7,193 bases of DNA from a bacterium (GTDB lineage: Bacteria > Margulisbacteria > Marinamargulisbacteria > UBA6595). Location of the stretch: assembly GCA_027621615.1 (NCBI GenBank), contig JAQCBC010000039.1, positions 1 through 7,193 of the forward strand, written 5' to 3'. Made by a program: the position numbers and the translations under genes. Below are positions 1 through 6,475 of this stretch, one piece after another (positions within the stretch are counted from its first letter, which is position 1; each line of letters starts with the position of its first letter). The notes under the pieces were generated by a model. That model saw nothing but the letters and a program-made list of their open reading frames with translations. It was not told the DNA's origin and searched no databases.

Positions 1-425
1 ATTACCAAAAACCACATAGTTTTCCAATATGTCCCATGCCAATTAAAACGAATATTTCGGAATGAAGTCATTCGAGCTGAAAAACGCAAAGAACTATTTA
101 GTATCCAAGGTATAAAAACAACAAAAATAGGCACTGCCACGAACCCAAAAAGTGGTTTTACTGTTGATAATACATTAACCAAAAACAAAACGATAAAAGC
201 AATCAATCGACCTTTAAATATTTGACCGCCAGTGGCGTGATACCCAAAACCTGCATCGAAAACTCTAGTATTGTTTTTAAAATAAGTTTCACGCTTAACC
301 TTTGCCCAGGCACTGTAAATTCCCAACGTAATAATTGTTAAAATTAAATTTACGATCCAAATCCCAAAGTATTCTCTCCCAGTTCCTGAAAACTTTACAT
401 TATAAGGAAGCAAGTTTGGCTTCAT
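1..425 (-). CDS. DUF898 / YjgN-family inner-membrane protein, 5' part (runs off the window edge)
   Basis: Reading the minus strand from the ATG at 425 gives 141 uninterrupted codons to the window edge, with no stop, so the C-terminal part is missing. The N-terminus has the DUF898 (YjgN-like) hallmarks: FSGTGREYFGIW near residues 12-23, then TLGIYSAWAKVKRETYF at 33-49, YHATGGQIFKGRLIAF at 62-77 and SSLRFSARMTSFRNIRFN at 111-128. Predicted membrane segments lie at about 20-40, 73-90 and 93-110. The family is a poorly understood group of multi-pass inner-membrane proteins with no established biochemical role. An AAAGGAG element sits 11 bases upstream of the ATG, a slightly long spacing. The gene is divergent from hemW and visibly AT-richer than it; two of its eight arginines are AGA. 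Family call is confident; function is unknown. Confidence 0.85.
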   Translation of the reverse strand, partial: MKPNLLPYNVKFSGTGREYFGIWIVNLILTIITLGIYSAWAKVKRETYFKNNTRVFDAGFGYHATGGQIFKGRLIAFIVLFLVNVLSTVKPLFGFVAVPIFVVFIPWILNSSLRFSARMTSFRNIRFNWHGTYWKTMWFLV

Positions 426-440
426 TAGTTTCAATTCTCC

Positions 441-466
441 TTTTTTTGACATATTTTTTTGACATA
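441..466. repeat. Perfect two-copy tandem repeat, 13-bp unit, in the divergent spacer
   Basis: The unit TTTTTTTGACATA occurs at 441-453 and again, identically, at 454-466. Each copy ends a T-run with TTGACA on the plus strand. Read on the minus strand, the pair forms an A-rich leader immediately 5' of the Shine-Dalgarno of the DUF898 gene. It could be a slippage duplication or a paired regulatory site; the sequence alone does not decide. Confidence 0.8.
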
Positions 467-515
467 TATTACTAGAGGGTATCATTAAATTTCATTTCGA
501 ATCAAATCAACAGCA

Positions 516-543
516 TTGACATGCTATTTTTTTTCGCTAAACT
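516..543 (+). promoter_or_regulatory. Candidate promoter for hemW giving a near-leaderless transcript
   Basis: TTGACA at 516-521 is a perfect -35 match, followed after 16 bases by TAAACT at 538-543 (4 of 6 to TATAAT; fits TANNNT). A start site about 7 bases later would leave only some 6 bases before the hemW ATG at 556, which has no Shine-Dalgarno. A rival is TTGACA 459-464 with TATCAT 480-485, but its spacing of 15 is short. This is inference from motif matching only. Confidence 0.3.
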
Positions 544-555
544 AAAACAAAACCA

Positions 556-1719
556 ATGCAATTGCCCACCCCCACTTTCGTCACAGACACAACAATTGGC
601 CTTTACATTCACATTCCGTTTTGTGAAAGCCTATGTCCATATTGCAATTTTTTCAAGCATCGCCATGATCCAACAAGTGACAGCCGAAGTCAGTTGGTTC
701 AGGCTATTCAGCAGGAGCTAATCGCTTACCAAACCCACTATCCAGATCTAACGATTCAGTCCATATATTTCGGTGGTGGAACCCCCAGTACCCTACAGCC
801 CGAACACTGGCTAACCCTGCTCAATCAGATTCAATCCGCGTGGCCGCTGGCCAATACTTGCGAACTGACTATTGAAATGGATCCCCTGCATATTACCCCC
901 GATTGGTTGGCGGCTTTGGAAAAACAGGGACCGATGCGCGTGAGTATGGGGGCTCAGTCCAGTGATGCAACCGTGTTGAAGCACTTGGGGCGTCGCCATA
1001 CTTGGTCCGATGTGGTGACCGCCGTGGGGCGTATCCGGTCACTAAGCACAGTATCAATTGGGTTGGATTTAATGTTCGGCATGCCCCAGCTAACGCCCCA
1101 GCGATTGGCCGGTGTCTTGAATGATTACGCGCAATTGGGGATTGATCATGTATCCACCTATGGGCTGACCCTAGAACCCGGAACCCCCTTTTACGCAACA
1201 CAAACCACCCGGTCGGACGATGCCATGGCCGATGATTATGATCAAATTTTTAATACACTAACGGCAGCAGGCTTTGACTGGTACGAGCGATCCGCTTTTG
1301 CGAAACCCGGGCATGCATCCATTCATAACCAAGGCTACTGGCAATTTCGTCCCTATTTGGGCGTGGGACCCAGCGCCCACTCATTTTTCCAGGGCCAACG
1401 ATTTCGCACTATCAGTCAATTCCAAGCCTACTGCCAATCTCCCGTGCGCTCAGTACCCAAACGTCCCATTGACTATGGGGCTCGGTTTGAGGAATGGCTC
1501 ATGGTGGGCCTACGGACCCGAGCCGGGGTGAGTCTGGCTCAGGGTCAGCAGTGGTTTGGGATTAATTTGGAAGAAAATTCGAGTGTTATCGAGTTGATTC
1601 AATCGGCGTTATTGGCATTGGAACACGGACGTCTGGTCGCTACGTATTCCGGACTGCATGTACTGGATGCGGTGGTCGAACAAATCGTATTCAAAGCCGA
1701 ACCCGTTTCAAAACCTTGA
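556..1719 (+). CDS. hemW: HemW, radical-SAM heme chaperone (coproporphyrinogen III oxidase-like)
   Basis: 387 residues, a normal length for HemW. The radical-SAM 4Fe-4S motif CESLCPYCNF has cysteines at 23, 27 and 30 and phenylalanine in place of the extra cysteine found in true HemN. Further family landmarks are YFGGGTPS (71-78), RVSMGAQS (128-135), DLMFGMPQLT (171-180), HVSTYGLTLEPGTPFY (198-213), HNQGYW (257-262) and YLGVGPSAHS (267-276). A HemN_C-type region with EEWLMVGLRTRAGVSL spans about 312-327. HemW binds SAM, an iron-sulfur cluster and heme, and is thought to deliver heme to acceptor proteins rather than oxidise coproporphyrinogen III; older annotation as HemN is misleading. The ATG at 556 is the first possible start because an in-frame TAA lies at 538-540; there is no Shine-Dalgarno. 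All arginines I checked are CGN. accB follows after 36 bases. Confidence 0.93.
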   Translation: MQLPTPTFVTDTTIGLYIHIPFCESLCPYCNFFKHRHDPTSDSRSQLVQAIQQELIAYQTHYPDLTIQSIYFGGGTPSTLQPEHWLTLLNQIQSAWPLANTCELTIEMDPLHITPDWLAALEKQGPMRVSMGAQSSDATVLKHLGRRHTWSDVVTAVGRIRSLSTVSIGLDLMFGMPQLTPQRLAGVLNDYAQLGIDHVSTYGLTLEPGTPFYATQTTRSDDAMADDYDQIFNTLTAAGFDWYERSAFAKPGHASIHNQGYWQFRPYLGVGPSAHSFFQGQRFRTISQFQAYCQSPVRSVPKRPIDYGARFEEWLMVGLRTRAGVSLAQGQQWFGINLEENSSVIELIQSALLALEHGRLVATYSGLHVLDAVVEQIVFKAEPVSKP

Positions 1720-1745
1720 CCAACCGCTTTTGTATCCCATATTAT
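1716..1745 (+). promoter_or_regulatory. Candidate promoter for accB at the hemW stop codon
   Basis: TTGACC at 1716-1721 (5 of 6 to TTGACA, overlapping the hemW stop) is followed after 18 bases by TATTAT at 1740-1745 (5 of 6 to TATAAT). A start site near 1752 would place the accB ATG (1756) only about 4 bases into the transcript, matching the lack of a Shine-Dalgarno. An overlapping TATAAA at 1743-1748 is an alternative -10, but its spacing of 21 is too long. The rest of the 36-base spacer shows nothing else. Confidence 0.35.
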
Positions 1746-1755
1746 AAAGATCATT

Positions 1756-2214
1756 ATGGATTTTCAAAAAATAAAACGCATTATAAAAATGGTTGAGGAA
1801 GCCGATATTGCTTCCCTAAAAATATCATCCGATGACAGCACCATTGAGGTGACAAAAGCGACACAAGTTGTGGCTCAAGCCCCCAATGTGGTAACCACTG
1901 TTCAAGCCCAAGCCCCCGCAGCCCCCGTTGCCGTCCAAGCGGAGCCAGAGGGTGTGGCTGATGCCGTGGATGATGGCGATATTGTCATCGAGTCCCCGAT
2001 GGTTGGAACTGTTTATTTAGCACCGAAACCAGAGGAGCCCAATTTTGTATCAGCGGGTCAAACTGTGAGCAAAGGATCCGTTCTATGCTTGGTTGAGGCC
2101 ATGAAATTATTTAATGAAATCGAGTCGGAAGTATCCGGTTCTGTGACAAAAGTTTTGGTTGAAAATGGGCAAACTGTTGAATATGGTCAACCGTTGTTCG
2201 CCATTAAGCCATAG
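1756..2214 (+). CDS. accB: Biotin carboxyl carrier protein of acetyl-CoA carboxylase
   Basis: 152 residues, the usual BCCP length. It carries biotin between biotin carboxylase (AccC) and carboxyltransferase (AccA/AccD) in the first committed step of fatty-acid synthesis in the cytoplasm. Residues 1-35 are the N-terminal domain; 36-75 is an Ala/Pro/Val/Gln-rich flexible linker; 76-152 is the biotinyl domain. The biotin site is EAMKLFNEI with Lys117; phenylalanine replaces the common second methionine of AMKM/AMKLM, a variant seen in the family. SPMVGTVY (80-87) and the thumb segment APKPEEPNFVSAGQ (89-102), typical of acetyl-CoA carboxylase BCCPs, are present. The near-terminal ENGQTVEYGQPLF is canonical. 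The ATG has no convincing Shine-Dalgarno. accC, its usual downstream partner, is absent; recJ follows after 2 bases. Confidence 0.95.
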   Translation: MDFQKIKRIIKMVEEADIASLKISSDDSTIEVTKATQVVAQAPNVVTTVQAQAPAAPVAVQAEPEGVADAVDDGDIVIESPMVGTVYLAPKPEEPNFVSAGQTVSKGSVLCLVEAMKLFNEIESEVSGSVTKVLVENGQTVEYGQPLFAIKP

Positions 2215-2216
2215 TC

Positions 2217-3962
2217 TTGTCTGATATCCGTGAGCCGCAGTCTATGGCTCAGTTTGACACGGTAACAACGCCGTCTCAGCCAGTTTGGCGGATTCAGGAA
2301 CAGTCTGAGTCGGTGTGTCGAAAATTAGGTGAGGCGGTGTCCGTGGATTCGGTTATTGCCCATGTGTTAATTAATCGGGGCGTGCGGTCTGTTCAGGATG
2401 CCCAACAGGTTTTGGATATTCACAATTTGCCGGTTGCGTATTTTCCAGATGCGTGGGTTCAAACTGCCGTGAATTTTTTACAAGAATTACCAGCGGGAGC
2501 TAATATTTTAGTCTACGGGGATTATGATGTGGATGGCATTACCTCGACCAGTGTGATGATGGCTGTTTTACAGGCCTTGGGCTTTAAGCCACAGTTTTAT
2601 ATCCCCGATCGGTTTAATGATGGATACGGCTTAACGGATCGGGTGTATACGTTGGTCCAAGAGTGGGCCCCGGCTGCATTAATTACATTGGATTGTGGGG
2701 TAACGAACGTGACGGAGTGTACCTGGCTCAAACAGCACAACCCCGCATTTAAAATTATGATTATTGATCACCACCAGGTGCCCGATCCGCAACCCCCTGC
2801 AGACTTGATTGTTGATCCAAAGTTATTGCCTGCTAATCATGGCTATTTTGATTTGTGCACAGTTGGAATTGTCTACCATTTTTTTAATCAAGTATTCGCA
2901 CACATGAACCAAACATCGCCGTTAAACGACTATTTGGACTTGGTTGCCATTGGCACCGTGGCGGATGTGGCGCAGTTATCGCCGATGAATCGAGCTTTAG
3001 TCCAACAAGGGCTTAAGCAAATGCGGCACACCAACCGATTGGGCTTGCGAGCATTGATGCATGCAGCAGGACTGGAGCCGGGAGAGCCGGTGACCAGTCG
3101 GGATATTGGGTTTGGGGTGGCCCCATTGTTAAATGCAGCCGGTCGCTTGGCCAATGCGACCCTATGTGTGGACTTGATGACCGCGACCCAGCCCGATGTG
3201 GCCGAAGCGTTAGCCACCAAATTAAAACGGCTAAACCAAGAGCGCCGGACAATAACCCAGACCATTACGGACGAGGCTATTGCGTATTTAGAAGAAAACT
3301 CTGATGCCTTGAGCAGCCCCGTGCTGGTGGTATCGGGCCGCAATTGGCATCCGGGTGTCATTGGTATTGTGGCTGCTCGAATCACCGATCGGTACCATCG
3401 GCCTAGTTTGGTTATTGGGTATGACGATACCGAAGCGAGAGGGTCCGCACGGAGCATTGAACGGGTGAATGTGTATCAGCTAATTAAAGCCAATGATCAG
3501 TATTTGACCAAATTTGGGGGTCATCATCAAGCGGCTGGATTTAGTTTAGAGACGGCTCGGTTGGCCGAGTTTCATGCGGCTATGACTACGCATGCCAACC
3601 AGGTACTATCTGCGGACGACTTGCGGCCCATTGTTCACATTGACGCCGAGTTGCCGCCGGATCGGATCAATCATGATTTTTATCGCCAATTGCAGCGGCT
3701 ATCGCCCTTTGGGCCCAGCAATCCAGAACCCCTGTTTGTGGCGGAATTGCGTGTGATAGAGGCCCGGATTTTAAAAGATAAGCATTTGAAAGTTCGCTTA
3801 TACGATGATGCTACACGGGTGGTCGTGGATGGCATTGGGTTTGATTTAGCGGATCGATTGCCAGCGGTTCAAAAACCCCAGTGCTCGGTTGTGTTTCATT
3901 TGCAAACCAACACTTGGCAAGGGCGAACCAACATGCAATTAATGATCCAGGACGTTCGATAA
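2217..3962 (+). CDS. recJ: Single-stranded-DNA-specific exonuclease RecJ
   Basis: 581 residues, the usual RecJ length. RecJ is a cytoplasmic 5'-to-3' exonuclease on single-stranded DNA, acting in RecF-pathway recombination, mismatch repair and base-excision repair. The DHH core carries DYDVDG (102-107), ITLDCGVTN (156-164), IIDHHQ (182-187) and DLVAIGTVADV (241-251), which hold the metal-binding Asp/His residues. LLNAAGRLANA (304-314) and the DHHA1 motif FGGHHQAAGF (433-442) follow. The C-terminal OB-fold region (about 470-581) has LSPFGPSNPEPLF (495-507) and KDKHLKVRLYD. The longest frame starts at TTG 2217, 2 bases after the accB stop; an in-frame ATG at 2244 (residue 10) is a plausible alternative, since conserved sequence begins only around residue 24. 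Neither has a good Shine-Dalgarno. No motif is damaged. Confidence 0.95.
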   Translation: MSDIREPQSMAQFDTVTTPSQPVWRIQEQSESVCRKLGEAVSVDSVIAHVLINRGVRSVQDAQQVLDIHNLPVAYFPDAWVQTAVNFLQELPAGANILVYGDYDVDGITSTSVMMAVLQALGFKPQFYIPDRFNDGYGLTDRVYTLVQEWAPAALITLDCGVTNVTECTWLKQHNPAFKIMIIDHHQVPDPQPPADLIVDPKLLPANHGYFDLCTVGIVYHFFNQVFAHMNQTSPLNDYLDLVAIGTVADVAQLSPMNRALVQQGLKQMRHTNRLGLRALMHAAGLEPGEPVTSRDIGFGVAPLLNAAGRLANATLCVDLMTATQPDVAEALATKLKRLNQERRTITQTITDEAIAYLEENSDALSSPVLVVSGRNWHPGVIGIVAARITDRYHRPSLVIGYDDTEARGSARSIERVNVYQLIKANDQYLTKFGGHHQAAGFSLETARLAEFHAAMTTHANQVLSADDLRPIVHIDAELPPDRINHDFYRQLQRLSPFGPSNPEPLFVAELRVIEARILKDKHLKVRLYDDATRVVVDGIGFDLADRLPAVQKPQCSVVFHLQTNTWQGRTNMQLMIQDVR

Positions 3963-3963
3963 A

Positions 3964-5754
3964 ATGCCACAATCAACCAGTGAATTAGAGCTGCAGCATC
4001 TGTGGGAACAGTGTTTAAACCGAATCCGAGGCTATCTAGACGCAGCAGCTATTGAGACCATCAATCGGGCGTATGCCTTTGCCACCCATGCCCATGCGGG
4101 TCAAATGCGAAAGTCCGGACGCCCTTATATTGTTCATCCGGTGCATGTGACGATCACATTGGCGGAATTGCGCCAAGATTACCAGACGTTGTGCGCCGGT
4201 CTCTTGCACGATACGTTGGAGGATTGTGCCGTTACCCAAGCGGATTTAAGGCAACAGTTTGGTGATGAGGTGACAGTGCTGGTGGAGGGTGTGACCAATC
4301 TGGGTCGAATGTATTTTGGGACTCGGGCTCAGGCAGAGAATTTGCGAAAATTGTTTTTAGCTATGGCCAAAGATAGTCGGGTGGTGTTTATCAAATTGGC
4401 GGATCGTCTGCACAATATGCAAACGGTCCAGTTTTTATCGGAATCGGCTCAAAAACGCATGGCATTGGAAACCCAAGATATTTTTGCACCATTGGCCCAT
4501 CGATTGGGATTGTGGTCCATAAAATGGCAATTGCATGACTTGGCGTTTGCGACACTCGAACCCGCTATGTTTAACCAAATACAGCGCTTGGTTGTGGACA
4601 CCCGCGATTCTCGAGAGGCGCACATTAAATTGCTTATTGATAAAATTAAGCAGCGGTTAGAGCCATTGGGGGTGTCGTATCGAATTACTGGGCGGCCCAA
4701 GCATATGTATAGTATTTACCAAAAATTAAAGCGTCGGGACATGGATTACACGCGGTTGCATGACGTGTTGGGGCTGCGCATTATTGTCAACACGATTCCA
4801 GAATGTTATACAATTTTGGGCCATGCGCATGAGTTGTTTAAGCCGATTCCAGGCCGATTTAAAGATTATATTGCGGTGCCCAAGCCCAATTTGTACCAAT
4901 CGTTGCATACCTCTGTGGTGGATCATCGGGGCGTGCCCATTGAAATTCAAATTCGGACGGAACGCATGCATCAAATTGCAGAATATGGACTAGCGGCGCA
5001 TTGGCACTACAAACTCAAAGATTCGCCAGAAAAAATTCCACAGCCACAAGCGAGCACACCGTTTTTGCAAGAACTGGTGGATTACAATGAACACACGCCG
5101 GTGAATCAAGACAATGCGGATCAATTTTTAGATCATATTAAGTTGGATTTATTGGTGGATGAAGTGATGGTATTTACCCCAACAGGGGATGTCATTGCGT
5201 TGCCTCAGCAGTCAACGCCCCTGGATTTTGCCTATAAAATTCATACCGATGTGGGGCATACCTGTATTGGTGCCAAAGTGAACGATTGCATCGTGCCATT
5301 GCGCTACGAGCTTCAGCACGGGGATCGGGTTGAAATTATGACCCAGTCCAATAGCAAGCCCAAAAAAGATTGGTTATCGATTGTGCAAACTGAGCAGGCG
5401 CGGTATCGGATTCGGCAATGGTTTAGAAGGCATGAGCCAGAGCCGACAGTCGTGGCGGATGATACGGAGCCAGTGGTGGCCAAACCGAGGGAACCCCACA
5501 CGTCTGAACGCAGTGTATCCGAGACCCCTCGAATTTTATTGTCCGGGCATCGCAGCATTGAGTTTCGATTGGCACAGTGTTGTGTCCCGAAGCCTGGGGA
5601 TCCGATTGTGGGGTATCCAACGATTGCGCATGGGTTGGCTATTCATCGGCGGAATTGTCGGATGATACAGCAGTTATCTGAGGACCAACACGCACGTTTA
5701 TTGTCAGCAAAATGGGAGTCTGATCAACCATGGATTTATCTAAACAACCCGTAA
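3964..5754 (+). CDS. rel: Bifunctional-type (p)ppGpp synthetase/hydrolase (Rel/SpoT), lacking the C-terminal ACT domain
   Basis: 596 residues against roughly 700-750 in long RSH proteins. Domains in order: HD hydrolase with AHAGQMRKSGRPYIVHP (43-59), HDTLED (82-87) and KLADRLHN (144-151), all intact; synthetase with GRPKHMYSIYQK (243-254), HDVLGLRIIV (266-275) and GRFKDYIAVPKPNLYQSLH (297-315). RFKD is the bifunctional-type motif, not the EFDD of synthetase-only RelA. A TGS domain spans about 398-460, and the start of the helical region is seen (KKDWLSIVQTEQARYRIRQWF, 467-487). Then comes a polar linker rich in Glu, Pro and Ser (490-525), and the zinc-finger-like domain with Cys539, Cys540, His561 and Cys565. 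The protein ends shortly after LLSAKWESD, just where ACT normally begins. It makes (p)ppGpp from GTP/GDP plus ATP and hydrolyses it. It starts 1 base after recJ and overlaps rdgB by 25 bases. Confidence 0.95.
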   Translation: MPQSTSELELQHLWEQCLNRIRGYLDAAAIETINRAYAFATHAHAGQMRKSGRPYIVHPVHVTITLAELRQDYQTLCAGLLHDTLEDCAVTQADLRQQFGDEVTVLVEGVTNLGRMYFGTRAQAENLRKLFLAMAKDSRVVFIKLADRLHNMQTVQFLSESAQKRMALETQDIFAPLAHRLGLWSIKWQLHDLAFATLEPAMFNQIQRLVVDTRDSREAHIKLLIDKIKQRLEPLGVSYRITGRPKHMYSIYQKLKRRDMDYTRLHDVLGLRIIVNTIPECYTILGHAHELFKPIPGRFKDYIAVPKPNLYQSLHTSVVDHRGVPIEIQIRTERMHQIAEYGLAAHWHYKLKDSPEKIPQPQASTPFLQELVDYNEHTPVNQDNADQFLDHIKLDLLVDEVMVFTPTGDVIALPQQSTPLDFAYKIHTDVGHTCIGAKVNDCIVPLRYELQHGDRVEIMTQSNSKPKKDWLSIVQTEQARYRIRQWFRRHEPEPTVVADDTEPVVAKPREPHTSERSVSETPRILLSGHRSIEFRLAQCCVPKPGDPIVGYPTIAHGLAIHRRNCRMIQQLSEDQHARLLSAKWESDQPWIYLNNP

Positions 5755-6317
5755 TATTTTTATCGACCAATCAGAATAAGCTCAAGGAGCTTACTGCAAT
5801 GATGGCGCCAGTGGGCATTTCAATTTCACTGTACTCGGGGGCGTTTGATGCAATCGAAGATGGGGATACGTTTGAAGCCAATGCCTACAAAAAACTTATG
5901 GGAGTTTCGCATGCACCGGGCAAGTGTTATTTAGCCGAAGATTCGGGGTTGTGTGTGGATGCTTTGAGTGGGCGTCCGGGGATTTTTTCAGCACGCTATG
6001 GGGGCGATGGGGCGTCCAATTTGGACCGGTGCCGATTAATTTTAGAAGAACTGGCGGGTGTTGAATCGGAGTCGCGGGGGGCTCAGTTTGTGTGTGGCAT
6101 TGCCGTGCGGTACCCCAATGGGGAGACGCAGTATTATGAAGGCTGTGTTCGGGGGCGAATTGCACCCGATATTCAGGGAGAAAACGGCTTTGGCTATGAC
6201 CCAATTTTTATACCCGATGGGTATTCAGATACGATGGGGATTTTGCCAGAAGCTGTTAAACATACGGTGTCTCATCGCGCTCAGGCAGTGCAAAAAATGT
6301 TGGCTCGTTCTGAATAG
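5730..6317 (+). CDS. rdgB: XTP/dITP pyrophosphatase (RdgB/HAM1 family)
   Basis: 195 residues, normal for the family. The enzyme hydrolyses deaminated purine triphosphates (XTP, ITP, dITP) to monophosphate plus pyrophosphate, keeping hypoxanthine and xanthine out of DNA and RNA. Visible motifs: FLSTNQNKLKEL (10-21), EDGDTFEANAYKK (43-55), AEDSGLCVDALSGRPGIFSARYGG (69-92) with the catalytic-position Asp71, GENGFGYDPIF (150-160) and SHRAQAV (181-187). Small departures are FEANA where FxENA is common, and KH instead of KN before the SHR motif; the key Asn51, Lys55, Asp71 and SHR residues remain. The ATG at 5730 lies inside rel, with GGGAG 11 bases upstream, so translation is probably coupled to rel. 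A start inside the overlap is required because the conserved STNxxK motif begins at residue 12. Confidence 0.95.
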   Translation: MDLSKQPVIFLSTNQNKLKELTAMMAPVGISISLYSGAFDAIEDGDTFEANAYKKLMGVSHAPGKCYLAEDSGLCVDALSGRPGIFSARYGGDGASNLDRCRLILEELAGVESESRGAQFVCGIAVRYPNGETQYYEGCVRGRIAPDIQGENGFGYDPIFIPDGYSDTMGILPEAVKHTVSHRAQAVQKMLARSE

Positions 6318-6343
6318 GTAAGTGTAGGCATTTGGAGTTGAAA

Positions 6344-6362
6344 AAAAGTCTAATTAACTTTT
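6344..6362 (+). terminator. Weak AT hairpin downstream of rdgB, possible terminator
   Basis: AAAAGT (6344-6349) can pair with ACTTTT (6357-6362) around a 7-base loop, 27 bases after the rdgB stop. The stem has one G-C pair and only a short T-run inside its own arm, so it is a poor intrinsic terminator. It is listed because it is the only hairpin near the end of the gene block. Confidence 0.2.
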
Positions 6363-6372
6363 GAACGGTGGG

Positions 6373-6401
6373 TTGTAATGCTGAATACAATAGTTTAAAA
6401 T
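6373..6401 (+). promoter_or_regulatory. Candidate promoter for the 149-residue gene
   Basis: TTGTAA (6373-6378) and TAAAAT (6396-6401) match the -35 and -10 consensus at 4 and 5 of 6, with a 17-base spacer. The leader would be about 68 bases and would contain the inverted repeat at 6413-6430. Another weak pair is TTGAAC 6361-6366 with TACAAT 6386-6391 (spacer 19). In such AT-rich DNA chance matches are likely. Confidence 0.25.
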
Positions 6402-6412
6402 AACAAAATAAA

Positions 6413-6430
6413 TTGCAAATAATTTTGCAA
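6413..6430. repeat. Perfect 7-bp inverted repeat with 4-base spacer
   Basis: TTGCAAA (6413-6419) and TTTGCAA (6424-6430) are exact reverse complements separated by TAAT. The dyad sits 46 bases upstream of the ATG of the 149-residue gene, between its candidate promoter and its Shine-Dalgarno. It could be an operator for a dimeric regulator, a small leader hairpin, or a chance palindrome in AT-rich DNA. Confidence 0.5.
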
Positions 6431-6461
6431 CTAGTTTTAAAAATTAAGTTATACATAAAAT

Positions 6462-6468
6462 AAGGAGG
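6462..6468 (+). promoter_or_regulatory. Strong Shine-Dalgarno AAGGAGG fixing the start of the 149-residue gene
   Basis: AAGGAGG is followed by 7 bases and then ATG at 6476. This near-perfect anti-16S match contrasts with hemW, accB and recJ, which have no convincing site. It decides the start and is good evidence that the short AT-rich frame is really translated. Confidence 0.85.
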
Positions 6469-6475
6469 TTTAGGT

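Noticed and set aside
61..100. Apparent frameshift in the DUF898 gene after SSLRF
   Set aside because: It came from miscounting an A-run. With five A at 80-84 the frame continues as LRFSARMTSFRNIRFN, the expected family sequence.
521..721. 66-codon frame starting just upstream of hemW
   Set aside because: It runs in another frame over the conserved HemW N-terminus including the iron-sulfur motif and has no recognisable content. It is a shadow.
893..1201. 102-codon minus-strand frame within hemW, and the 102-codon minus-strand frame at 5896-6204 within rdgB
   Set aside because: Both lie opposite well-conserved genes and show no domain, start signal or plausible composition.
556..1719. Calling the first gene HemN, coproporphyrinogen III dehydrogenase
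   Set aside because: The radical-SAM motif is CxxxCxxCNF without HemN's additional cysteine, and length and HNxxYW fit HemW.
2930..3457. 175-codon open frame on the minus strand inside recJ
   Set aside because: RecJ in the plus frame is unbroken with all motifs; the antisense product is compositionally odd (Ser/Arg/Pro-rich) with no recognisable domain. It is a shadow of the recJ codons.
3964..5754. Calling the RSH protein a synthetase-only RelA
   Set aside because: The HD site keeps HDTLED and the synthetase carries RFKD rather than the EFDD of RelA, so bifunctional Rel/SpoT fits better.
6318..6475. A small RNA or riboswitch in the rdgB downstream spacer
   Set aside because: Only weak AT hairpins are visible; no known riboswitch core or strong terminator supports an RNA gene.
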